NCBI GenBank assembly: GCA_037127315.1
Contig: JBBBDQ010001156.1
Coordinates: 2,204,001 to 2,268,000, forward strand
Source of the DNA: Ascarosepion bandense
Taxonomy: Eukaryota > Mollusca > Cephalopoda > Sepiida > Sepiidae
Direction: 5' to 3'
Length of the DNA stretch: 64,000 nt
The notes under the pieces are model-generated. The model did not search any database and was not told the origin of the DNA. It saw only the letters and a list, made by a program, of their open reading frames with translations. Position numbers and translations under genes: made by a program. Numbering within the stretch: position 1 is the first letter of the stretch; every line of letters begins with the position of its first letter. Positions 54,951 through 64,000 of the stretch are shown here, piece after piece.

Positions 54951-55930
54951 GTCATGTAAAATCATTTTACTCAAACTTCGCTTTGAGCAAGACTAGAACG
55001 CCGACCTCAAATTTTAAGGGAAGATAGAAGTCGAGTAAGTTTTCATTCTATTTAGCGTGGCTTTCAGCCTAGACAAAAAATATAAATTAACAAGTTTTCC
55101 GAAAGTTTCCATTTTTTATACTAGATCACTTGATTTGTAAGAAAGCACTCCAAATAACAAAACTGAAAATCTATCTCAATATCTGGGGAGAAGTGAGCAT
55201 GAAGAAAAAGAAAACATTGCTAGAATTCTTTTTTGCTAGCCTCATAATCAATCGAACACTTGTCAAGCCAACGTATTCATTCAATATAAATATCTACGCA
55301 ATGGTTGTTCTTTTCATTATTTTTCCTATTTGTTCTGCTATCTCGATTAAGCCTTCCTTCATTTTTTTCTACAGACAAAAATTAACCAAAACTAAATAAA
55401 TAAACCATTTTCTTCCTCTCTTTTCGTCTCCATGCCTCAGTGATACAAAGACGGACAAACTGACATGCCGACTTATTGGTTTTCTTATTGATCAGACAAG
55501 CGACTGTAAACGGCTTGGGTGTTATTCTTCCCAATCTAAACCTCTCTTCGTTGCTTGGTTTATAGAGACACGGCCAAATTACTTCTTCGACTTTCTCATT
55601 TACGATTATTTACAGATGTTCATTTTTTTTTTATTTCCTTTCTCGTTTTTGTTCTCATCTCCTTCACTGAAGTGTGTTTGTGGCTTCTGGAGGTCGACAC
55701 TAGATACAGTCGAGCTTGAAAGAGAAGCGGTGTTGCAGTCCAACAGACGGGAATGAAAAATGTCAGGTGATTGCTTTAGATGCAAGATTGTGAAATCAGG
55801 AAGCGTCCTATAGGCGCTGAGGTGATCTACGGCTAAGTAAAGAACGGGCCAAACAGTGCCATTTAAATCACTTCTTATCTCGTGGAATGGAAAAAGAGCT
55901 TGAAATGTTTCATGTGCCGCACACACAGCC
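54951..55930. other. Non-genic region
   Basis: No recognised gene. The minus frame 55606-56034 with a poly-Glu run is a translation of the adjacent TTC repeat. Confidence 0.4.
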
Positions 55931-55938
55931 AGGAGTTG

Positions 55939-56105
55939 ATATTCTTCTTCTTCTTCTTCTTCTTCTTCTTCTTCTTCTTCTTCTTCTTCTACGTGCCCTG
56001 TCCTTTCAGGACGTATGCGATCATGGCTTTCCACGTCTCCCTATCCCTGGTGGCTCTTAGCACGCCTTCTGTTACACCATGCAACCCCCGTTCTGTCATC
56101 CACTA
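55939..56105 (-). mobile_element. LINE-R 3' end with expanded (GAA)n tail
   Basis: Contains only the terminal ~110 nt of the RTE-like element (gtcctttcaggacgtatgcg, tcatggctttccacgtctcc) plus its (TTC)n tail expanded to about 17 units at 55939-55991. Confidence 0.85.
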
Positions 56106-56251
56106 GCTCAAGCTTATAAATCTATAATATAAAAATATAGAAACTAGCATGGTCACAAAATGAGGGAGCAATTTAAATATTGATTATAATATAGTATTGA
56201 TCCCACATTTTATACAATATTATAATTTCTTATAAACAGTTGGCATATAGA

Positions 56252-56812
56252 TTCTTCTTCTATGTACCCTGTCCCTTCACGACGTAAGCGATCATGGCTT
56301 TCCATGTCTCCCTATCCCTAATGGCCCTTAGCACGCTATCTCCTGTTACATTATGCAACCCTCGTTCCATCATCTGATTGATTAGATCCTTCAAATATGT
56401 TGTCCGCTGCTTTCCCCTGTCTCTTTTTCCTTCTATCTGGACTGTTAGTATCGGGTTCTCCAAGCCCTCCTTCCTCATTGCATGTCCCAGAAATTTCAGT
56501 TGCCTCTTCTTGATGCTCCGTATTTATTTCTTTTTCGTTTCCATCATTTCCAAGACCTCATAATTGCTGATATGCTCAATCAATGATATTCGCAGCATCC
56601 TTCTGTAGAACCACATTTCAGTTGCTTCAAGTTTTTCCTTCATCTTTGATGATAGTGTACAACATTCACTGCCATATTGAAGAACTGACATCACATAGCA
56701 ATCCAGTACTCTCTTCTTTGTTTCTTGCGAAATTGTCCTGTTACTTAATACCTTACTCAACTTCTGGAATGCCTCCTTGTGCTTTTGGATCTCAGGAATA
56801 TAAATGTAGAGA
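56252..56812 (-). pseudogene. LINE-R 3' part
   Basis: Minus strand encodes SVLQYGSECCTLSSKMKEKL, EMWFYRRMLRISLIEH, RKEGLENPILTVQIEGKR and RETWKAMIAYVVKGQGT in two frames, then the GAA tail. It is 5' truncated after the RT core. Confidence 0.85.
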
Positions 56813-56828
56813 AACTGCTGTGACCCCA

Positions 56829-57014
56829 AAGTGAGGGGTTAGTTTATATATTTATTGTAATATGGAATTGATCCCCCACTTTATATCCAGTATTCTTCTG
56901 TAGAACCACATTTCAGTGGCTTCAAGTTTTTACTTCATCTTTGATGATATTGTCCAACATTCACTGCCATATTGAAGAACTGACATCACATAGCAATCCA
57001 GTACTCTCTTCTAA
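56829..57014. repeat. SINE-A linker plus second copy of a LINE-R segment
   Basis: 56829-56883 is the palindromic SINE-A linker (ggttagttt … gatcccccac). 56890-57014 is an almost identical copy of 56592-56716 of LINE-R. A recent local duplication or gene-conversion event is implied. Confidence 0.75.
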
Positions 57015-57094
57015 ATAGTCAAAATGAATTTTATTTGTTGCAATCTGCTAAAACTGTTCTTTATGCAAAATGTAATCAACTAATCCATACTCCT

Positions 57095-57135
57095 ACTCCT
57101 CCTCCTCCTCCTCCTTCTTCTTCTTCTTCTTCTTC
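57095..57135. repeat. (TCC)n(TTC)n microsatellite
   Basis: Pyrimidine triplet repeat, possibly a LINE-R tail remnant. Confidence 0.85.
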
Positions 57136-57303
57136 TTAATATTCATATTATTATTAAGAGGATATATTTAAGACAAGAGGCACAGATTGAAACAAGCAGA
57201 TAATCTCTAAAGCGAGTTTGTGTAAATGCTTGCTTGATTGAGAAGTCTTCTACGACTTACCAATTATTTACAGACTGTTTAAAGCCAGAAAATATTTGTA
57301 GAA

Positions 57304-57622
57304 TTTAAGATTTGTTTTCGAGACAATAATGATTTAGTGATACATGTCATACAAATTAACCAATATCTGTGAAGATATGAAGATCCATACCTTTTGCAAA
57401 AGCATTTGTGAATCAGTGAATATATCAAACACAGCGGGAAATGGAACTCGGCTCTCCGATTAACTCTCCGAGTCATTATACATTACACCACCCACACATC
57501 TAAGCTCAGAGCACCTGCTATTTCAAACGGTCACCCATTTAAGTACTAACTAGGCTCGATTTTATTTATTTATGGTGATCACAATGTGTTTCAACGTTGT
57601 GTGGTCGTAATCCGTATATGGT
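57304..57622 (-). mobile_element. 5S/tRNA SINE, most complete copy
   Basis: Minus strand order: 5S-like head (57622-57507, with ~10 bases replaced by tttatttattt in the middle), tRNA-like part with ggtggtgtaatgtataatg and B-box-like GAGTTCCATTTCC, then a tail unlike the SINE-A body (tcactgattcac, acatgtatcactaaatcatt). The tRNA-like segment is clearly related to the SINE-A head. Confidence 0.75.
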
Positions 57623-57770
57623 TGAAAAAATTGGATTCAGAAATATGGGGCCTGGACAAACATTACTAAGGGCTACTAAGGACATGACGTTGTGGAGGAC
57701 CATAAGCGACTACGTTTTGAATAGACACGGTATATAAAAGAAGTAGTATATGCCTGTTTATTTTACAGAA

Positions 57771-58245
57771 ATTTTTTTTTTTTTTTAATCATATCACCCC
57801 AAGCAAGGCAGTAACGCCACTGATGTACAGGGGGCTACATAAGAGTGAGAAGATTAGAAAAGAGAAAACCGGAAACCACATCCTAAACAGGAAACAAGGG
57901 ATGAGCCTCTTCACCTGTTCAATAGATATGGGTGGAGTGTGAACCGGGCGATAGTTTAGTCTATCTACTCCAATTGAAAAAAAAAACAGTGAGAAGATTA
58001 GAAAAGAGAAAAACCGGAAACCGCATCCTAAACAGGAAACAAGGGATAAGCCTCTTCACCTGTTCAATAGACGTGGGTGGAGTGTGAACCGGGCGATAGT
58101 TTAGTCTATCTACTCCAATTGAAAAAAAAAACAAAAAAACAGTGAGAAGAATTAGAAAATAGAAAAACCGGAAACCGCATCCTAAACAGGAAACAAGGGA
58201 TAAGCCTCTTCACCTGTTCAACAGACGTGGGTGGAGTCTGATGTA
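57771..58245 (-). mobile_element. LINE-J derivative with three tandem 5' monomers
   Basis: Reading on the minus strand there are three ~145-153 bp monomers starting near 58243, 58141 and 57988. Each holds ttgaacaggtgaagaggc, ttgtttcctgtttaggatg, tttccgg and, at its end, a T-run and caattggagtagatag. The last monomer passes directly into the LINE-J 3' tail and A-run. No ORF sequence is present. Confidence 0.85.
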
Positions 58246-58462
58246 GTATTTTCTCAAACACGCAAATGCGAATATTGTTGTGTTAGGAAAGACAAAATAT
58301 ATGAAAGAGACTAAGATGAGAATTATAAATTGGAAATATAAAAATGAAGTAACTAAAAAAAAATAAATATTTAAGAAGTGTTTTAAAAAACGACGTAAGA
58401 TGTGGCATCGAAATCCAAAAAAGCATTGCAATAGCAAAAAATAACTTCCAAACACTGGTATT

Positions 58463-58558
58463 CATCTTATTCATGTGCCGTGTCGATTCAGGACGTAAGC
58501 AATAATAGCCCTCCACTTGGCTCTGTCTTTGGTCGATCTCAATATTTTTCTTCTTAGT
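58463..58558 (-). mobile_element. LINE-R 3' end, split by SINE-A (left piece)
   Basis: gtgccgtgtcgattcaggac and gcaataatagccctccac are diverged LINE-R 3' end sequence. It continues at 59159 after the SINE-A insertion. Confidence 0.75.
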
Positions 58559-59158
58559 CTGTCTGTTAAGTGCTATACGTGAAACACGCTTGAGTGATCA
58601 AGTTTCGAAAGAGACATGGCTGACTGGGCAGAAGATTATCCCGCAGTAAGTTGCCATTGCTTTCTGCATTAGGCTGATATAGAAACCAATTTGTCCTGTT
58701 ATTTGACTCATACCTAGAGAGAGAAAAGATGAATTATATTATCAAGTAGTAATTAGTGGGGGATCAGTTTATTACTACATAACAATATATAACTGATCCC
58801 GCACTATATGTCCAGTAGAAGCCTAAATCATGTTTTTAACTATTATATTCAGTCAGTCCGTTAAGTGCCATACGTGATACACGCTTTTGGCGATCATGTT
58901 TCGAAAGCGACATGACTGACTGGACAGAAAATTAACCCGCAGTAAGTTGCCATTGCTTTCTGCGGTAGACTGGTTGCCAGCCAAGGCTATAGAACCCAAT
59001 CTGTTCTGTTATTTAATCCATAACTGGAATAGACGGATTAATACCTTTCCCAAGGGTATTTGTGCGTAATTGAATGCAAGTAATTAGACTGAAGTTCGAA
59101 ATCGGCTCCTCGATTTGTAATTCCGAATTGATATCTACTGCACCACAACGCACATCCA
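58559..59158 (-). mobile_element. SINE-A dimer with perfect 11-bp target duplication
   Basis: Minus strand order is head, body, palindromic linker (58751-58808), second 3' body. TTCTTCTTAGT flanks it at 58548-58558 and 59159-59169. The duplication fixes both ends: the SINE starts TGGATGTGCGTTGTGGTGCA and ends in acttaacagacag. Confidence 0.95.
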
Positions 59159-59372
59159 TTCTTCTTAGTATCTTTCCCAAACCCCGCTCCGCCATCAATT
59201 TGCTCAGGCTTATTAAGTATATCACGCGTTTCTTTCCCCTCTTTTTTTTCTTCTATCCGTCCTGTGAGTATTAAATTCTCTTGGCCCTCCTTCCTCATTA
59301 CGTGTCTTATGAACCTTATGCTAAGTATGAGATTTCTTCTCGGCTGTATCCTCTCCAACAGCCCTTCGTTGA
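59159..59372 (-). pseudogene. LINE-R 3' part, right piece
   Basis: Minus strand gives diverged EGLLERIQPRRNLILSIR, RHVMRKEGQENLILTGRIEE and KRL…GGAGFGK blocks. It is interrupted by the SINE-A dimer and abuts a mariner remnant. Confidence 0.75.
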
Positions 59373-59640
59373 TGGAAGAATAGAGGTATAACGTGACAAT
59401 CACTAGTGATCACTACGAACACCTTTAGATTTGTCAAACTCTTTTTGAATCCTCTTCAGCGTCCTGGGATTAGCACCCAAACACCATTGAATGTTTTTTT
59501 TATTGGAGATTACGGCGCGAATAACAAGCAGTACAGCATGCCGTTTCTAAACTTATGGCGGAGTGAATGCGTCATGGTGCTCCTTTTTTCTAAAAGACGA
59601 TGCCCAACTGACCCTACTATACTGTGCAATCGACAAAACC
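59373..59640 (-). pseudogene. mariner-like transposase remnant 2
   Basis: Aligns with 32590-32825 (ggaagaa/tgaacagaggcataacg, caaactctt, cccaaacacc, ctggcagagtgaat-like). The minus frame 59510-59716 (HSLRHKFRNGM) carries part of it. Strongly decayed. Confidence 0.55.
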
Positions 59641-59794
59641 AAACAACGTGCATGCGCGAAATTAAAACATAAAATGTCGATAATTTAACCATATTGGTGT
59701 TTTTATATTCCAGCAAATGCTATACAATCTTTTCACCGATGAAAAAGAGATATGAAGTAACAAAAAATGTGATTCTAAAAAAGGATGAACATCT

Positions 59795-60388
59795 TTGCAA
59801 CAACAAAGTTTTTGAAAAACGGGAAATAAAAAGCATATTTAGCACCCGGAAAAGACAGTTCAAGTTTATTTGGCACATAATGAGGAAAGAGGATTTGGAA
59901 AATTTGATACTCACAGGAAATACTCAATGACATACCCTACCTAACGACCTTGTGTAAACGAGTGACGGAACAGAGATTAGAAGAGATAGCAAAAATATAA
60001 ATTTACAAATGACAGGAAATTATGGAGAGTCATAATCACCAGGGTTCTGAAGGTATACGGCACAGAAAAGAATAATTTAAATCACTGCTAAAGAAATCCA
60101 GGACGCAATTGATATGATGGTGATACGGATGGAAATCCTGAAATTATACTTTAAAGATTGTTTTGGAAGGAAAGTTTTGGAGAACTATGATTGTCCACGT
60201 CCTACAAAGACATGGCACATAGAAAAAGAATAATATGGAAAGAAGAGTTAATTGGTTGTCACAAAATTCGAGGACACAAATAAGGTGATGGGGTGATGAT
60301 GGAAGTCCAGAAATTCTACTATAAAGATTGTTTTGAAAAGTAATTGCATATGGCCATGATTGCCTAAGTCCTGAAAGTGTACGCATAT
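59795..60388 (+). pseudogene. LINE-R 3' end, tandemly repeated terminal segments
   Basis: Plus strand encodes RKRQF.F.WHIMRKEDLENLI near 59850. The terminal block (…gtcctgaaaggtatacggcaca-like, then GAAA-rich) then recurs near 60045-60085, 60190-60235 and 60345-60388. Shared actttaaagattgttttg and aattc blocks precede each later copy. Confidence 0.6.
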
Positions 60389-60698
60389 AGTCAGTTAAGT
60401 GTCATACGTGATACACACTTTGGTCGATAATGTCTTAAAAGATACATGACTGACTGGGCAGAAGATTATCCCGCAGTAGGTTGCCATTGCATTCTGCGGT
60501 AGACTGGTTGCCGACCAAGGCTATAGAACCCAATGTGTCCTGTTATTTAACCCAGAACTGGAAGGAAGAGACGGTTTAATACCTTTCCCAAGGGTATTTG
60601 TGCATAAGTGAATGCAAGCAATTCAAATGGAATTCGAACTCGGATCCCCAATTTCTCGTTCGGAGTCGATATCCACTGCACCACAACGCACATCCGAT
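60389..60698 (-). mobile_element. SINE-A, complete single copy
   Basis: Minus strand has the full head (ggatgtgcgttgtggtgcag), B-box-like GAGTTCGAATTCC, body and 3' end (agtgtcatacgtgatacac complement). It is about 310 bp. Confidence 0.9.
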
Positions 60699-61516
60699 AC
60701 AACGCACAATAATAAAAAAAAAAAAATAAGGAGGAAAGTGAAACGCGATGTCCCAAGTTTGCATACTGTGGAAATGTTGCCTATATTTTTCCCATCTCGG
60801 GCTAGTCGTGATATTGGAAGAAATATCGCATCAGCTAGATTTATTATCGGCTCCTTAGAAAATTGCTTCCGACGACTTCTGTTATTCTCTTCCCTAAATT
60901 TAAAAACGCGGAGATAGTAAAAATAATAGTGAAGCTGATGCCGGTCTCGGCATTGAATTTTATCGATTGTTTTGAAAGAAAAATTGTAGAAAGCAGTAAT
61001 CGCCTCCGTCTCAAACGTATACGGCACATGGAAGAAGAAAAAATTGCTTAAAGCTTTTCTGTAATCATTAATATCTTCTGAAAAACTTTCGATTACATAT
61101 AGACACCATGCTTTGGATGACATGATTGGTGCAATTGAAATATTGTCATCGAAAACGAAAATCGATAGGCTGCATTATCCACCCACAGTTATATTTCTTT
61201 TGGCTTTAAGTTTCACTGATGTGTCAAGGACTCAGACAAATTTTCAGCTATTTCTGTAAGCCAGTCTTTAAGTGATCAATTGTAAGTGCGCAATGATAAC
61301 TTAATATAATACTAGGCGATCGCATCTTCAAATGATAGCTTAATAAGATGGCCAGACTAATAGTGTTATCAACACAAAACGAATAATTATGTGAGTAGAA
61401 ATTTGACGTGAAGACACAGGACCCCAACTTCAACGAAGTTTGCTATAACTAAAAGTTGTGATCAGAAACCCATTCATTTTGACTCCGCTTTATGCACTTT
61501 GGCTACACTTTGATAA
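60699..61516. other. Non-genic region with a LINE-R 3' fragment
   Basis: About 60955-61045 resembles the LINE-R terminus (gattgttttgaaa, cgtatacggcacatggaaga). The rest has no recognised feature. Confidence 0.5.
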
Positions 61517-62194
61517 TCTAAACTTATTTATAAATGGAACTTTGTGTGTGTGTGTGTCCGTCCGTTAATTATAGACTCCGAAACGGCTGAACCGATTTTC
61601 TTGAAAATTTACACAATTGTACTATAAGCGTCTGCGAGTGGTCTTAGCTAAATTTTGTGTCGAGGTACCACCGATAAATATCAAAAATCGATAATCGAAA
61701 AAATCGGATTATAGAAGTAGTGGTCCAATTTGAATCAAATTTCATACACTCATAGACAAAGACATAAGAAACGATATTCAGAAATTTCAAGGTTGCAGTT
61801 TTTACAATAGTGCAGAAAATCGATAATATGTATACAAAAGGCAAGATGTTTATGTGTGCGTGTCTGTTTATCTGCCTCTATGTCTGTATTTTTTCCGCAC
61901 ATTTATTTTAGTTTTTACTTCGAGTTTGGCTCTAAGTAGGTATAATTGTAGTACTTAGTCTCAGCCATGATAACATTTACTCAGAGGACTTATTTAGCCT
62001 TCAAAATTCAGTTTCCGATGAAAAAAATTATTTGATATCGATACCAGGAATCAAAATTTGACTTACATCCATTCATTTTTTTTCAGTCTTCGGTTTCGCT
62101 TCAACTGGAAACAACTATTGCTTTTTAGTCTTTCGTGCCAACGTCTAAAGAGTCTGAGTTCCAGGACCTGAGCAATGCCAGGCTATATTGCTAG
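61517..62194 (+). mobile_element. Hel-N Helitron-like element 4
   Basis: Starts TCTAAACTTATTT after A and ends CTAG before T. The subterminal hairpin is CCTG-agcaatgc-CAGG, with compensatory changes relative to CCCG…CGGG in element 1. It is 678 bp with no coding capacity. Confidence 0.85.
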
Positions 62195-62515
62195 TATTTA
62201 ATATACGTGAAAATACAGCAAACCTCGGCTAGTCTAGCTGGAGCATTTTATTCATCTTGAGCAACTACAATTCTTTTTGTGGCCTTCATTTCATGATAGC
62301 AGGTCCGCATAGACGCTTCGATGTTGTATGATTGTAAGCACACAGGCGGGCTGGTACAACAACTCATCCACGTTTTATAAAACTATAAAAAATTGTCAAA
62401 CATTAATGGCTAGCAAGAATCTTTTGAGATGAACTTCGACTGAATACTGCGATTGTTACTACATACATAGATAGGGCCTTGCAACCCATCTATGCTAAGC
62501 TTAGCAAAAAAAGGC
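62195..62515. other. Non-genic region
   Basis: No recognised feature. Confidence 0.35.
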
Positions 62516-62768
62516 TCTTTGTCGTGGTGTAATGGTTAGCAAACTTGTCTCTCCATATCAGTTACGATGTGCGTTGGCGTGCAGTACATATCTGCTTGGA
62601 ACTAAAATCGGAAAACCGATTTCGAATCCTTTTTGTATTCGTTGCATTTACATACCCTTGAGAAATATGTTAATCCGTCACTTTTATCTCCAGTTATGTG
62701 TTAAATGGAAAGACATATTGGTTTCTATAGCCTTGGTGGGCAACCAGTCTACTGCAGAAGATTATATC
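62516..62768 (+). mobile_element. SINE-A with an extra tRNA-like head piece
   Basis: 62518-62560 (tcgtggtgtaatggttagca, aacttgtctc) resembles the family C heads at 9.1-9.4 kb. It is followed by a diverged SINE-A head (gatgtgcgttggcgtgcagt) and a body truncated at ~62768. Confidence 0.6.
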
Positions 62769-62774
62769 AATATA

Positions 62775-63775
62775 TAATGGGTAAGAGAAGGATGCTAATA
62801 CTATGTTGAAGATATTTACGTGAGAGTAAAGTCAGAAGAGCAAGATTCATAGGTTCTCGGGGAAAGGATAAGAAATGATGAAAGCCAAGGGGATAAGAGA
62901 TGTCGATTGACATAGCATTTAAATCTTTGAGAAAAGTTAGTATATGGAAGGGGGTTCTACAAACGAGAAGTGCAAAAAAGAAGCTGTTATTGTAGAAGAG
63001 GCGTTAACATTTAACTATTTTGATAGTAAAATGTTGGGACCTTGTTGCCAGTCTAGTTGCTCGAGTAAATTCATGTAGAGGGGACACCAGAGAACTTAAT
63101 TTATCGGAGCAGAAACTGTAAAAATATTTGTAAAAGGGATAGTGATAAGCTAGATCATGTCGGTCAGAAAGTGACTGCAGTTGAGCTGTAAGGTCTTGAC
63201 CGATTAGATTGAAGATTCTTTTTTGGATTTTGTCGAGAACTCCGCGATGAATAGCAGAGGCGTCCGACTAGATATGACAGCAGTATTAAATTTACGGGCG
63301 GATGCTTGATTTATACATATGTAAGATAGATTCAGACAAGAAAAACTTTCTCTTCCGACACAGTGACACAACCTTTCTAGCAGTAGATTTAGCTATTAAT
63401 TCAATGTGAGGTCGGCTGTGAGAATGATACGGAAGAGGCGCAGTGTATTGCTTTCCGAGAGATTAGTTTGATCCATGCTGGTGGCGGGTAAGAGAGATTG
63501 TCTATGGTAGTTAAAGGATAGTAGCTTTGTTTTGGAAGCATTAAAATTTACAACCCATTTCTTACCTCAGTCCAATACAGATTGAAAGTCCGCTTCAAGA
63601 TCAGCAGCGAGTTTAGCTTTATAAGCCTTGGCACATTTCTTGCAGAGGCGAGAGCAAATGGTGATGCGATCAGTGTAAATCTCTAGTCGGTATCTGATCA
63701 AATCGGAGATCGTTGATGAAAATCAGGAAAACCGTCGAACCAAGGACAGAGCCCTGATTTGAATTTTGTAAAGCA
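62775..63775 (-). pseudogene. LINE-J 3' half, old copy
   Basis: Minus strand runs from the motif B region (GSVLGS-like near 63760) through the catalytic region, where the YADD box has decayed, to the C-terminal domain and part of the 3'UTR, without a tail. Many stops and frameshifts show this is an older copy than those at 35 and 46 kb. Confidence 0.75.
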
Positions 63776-63794
63776 AGTAAAGATGGTTCAACTT

Positions 63795-64000
63795 CTGAAC
63801 ATATCAATGATCGCTAGTGCCCCTAGGTATGAATTTACACGAGCTACTAGATTAGCAACTAGGTCCCACCCTTTTACATTTAAACCGATAAAATGTAACC
63901 GCAATTTCTACTCTAACAGCTTTCTTTCACGCACCTCCCACCTGTGGATTTCTCTTCCATATACTTCCTTCCCCGACAGCTACAATCTCCAAGTATTTAA
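63795..64000 (+). pseudogene. LINE-J C-terminal fragment running off the window
   Basis: Plus strand frame gives LATRSHPFTFKPIKC, SFLSRTSHLWISLP and the FPDSYNLQVF equivalent. It continues past the window end. It is head-to-head with the preceding LINE-J copy. Confidence 0.85.

Noticed and set aside
55606..56034. Frame with a long poly-Glu run
   Set aside because: The Glu run is the (TTC)n tail of LINE-R read on the minus strand.
62775..64000. Twin-primed single LINE-J insertion
   Set aside because: The two oppositely oriented pieces overlap in content and differ strongly in decay, so they are separate insertions.

Overview
This window looks like a non-genic, repeat-dense stretch of an AT-rich animal genome. 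The repeat set (tRNA-headed SINEs, 5S-headed SINEs, RTE-like and jockey/CR1-like LINEs, Penelope-like fragments, Helitron-like ends, very long TA and GT microsatellites) suggests a lophotrochozoan. A coleoid cephalopod such as an octopus is my best guess, but this is inference from repeat style and no host gene confirms it. I found no convincing host exon, tRNA gene, functional rRNA gene or CRISPR array. Every coding region I recognise is a decayed transposon gene.

Layout. 1-7.4 kb: a duplicated unknown sequence, a frameshifted PD-(D/E)XK-like nuclease remnant, an RTE-like LINE with a mutated YADD box, and an inverted-repeat element. 7.4-13.2 kb: a dimeric tRNA-like element with hammerhead-ribozyme motifs, a 5S/tRNA SINE split by a LINE, purine-rich DNA, two more 5S-derived pieces and a hAT element with a perfect 8-bp target duplication. 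13.5-19.5 kb: two satellites (29/58 bp and 34/35 bp). The second appears to have grown from the 5' end of the SINE that abuts it. 20-24 kb: a Helitron-like element, a truncated LINE and a multimeric SINE carrying a LINE derivative. 25-30 kb: a purine-strand domain of degenerate tandem units. 31-36 kb: Penelope-like 3' regions, mariner remains, hammerhead elements and LINE fragments. 36.7-41.8 kb: a nest in which a Helitron-like element holds an almost full-length LINE and a Penelope-like fragment. 42-49 kb: a second hammerhead dimer, an RTE remnant, a head-to-head LINE pair and another Helitron. 50-55 kb: a possible LTR with internal repeats, three hairpin foldbacks and a hAT-like element. 55-64 kb: RTE fragments, 5S and multimeric SINEs, a LINE derivative with tandem 5' monomers, a fourth Helitron and two LINE pieces.

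Family names used below are mine. 'LINE-J' is a jockey/CR1-like APE-type LINE. 'LINE-R' is an RTE-like LINE ending in GAA repeats. 'SINE-A' is a tRNA-headed SINE, with or without a 5S head. 'HHR element' is a tRNA-like plus hammerhead unit of about 300 nt. 'Hel-N' is a non-autonomous Helitron.

The most notable signals are: (1) hammerhead-ribozyme motifs in tandem about 300-nt units with a tRNA-like A/B-box promoter, which resembles a retrozyme; (2) a satellite apparently expanded from the A-box end of SINE-A; (3) SINE-A copies whose 3' bodies are multimerised through palindromic linkers and which moved as whole units, shown by target duplications; and (4) short LINE-J derivatives made of 5'UTR monomers fused directly to the LINE 3' tail.
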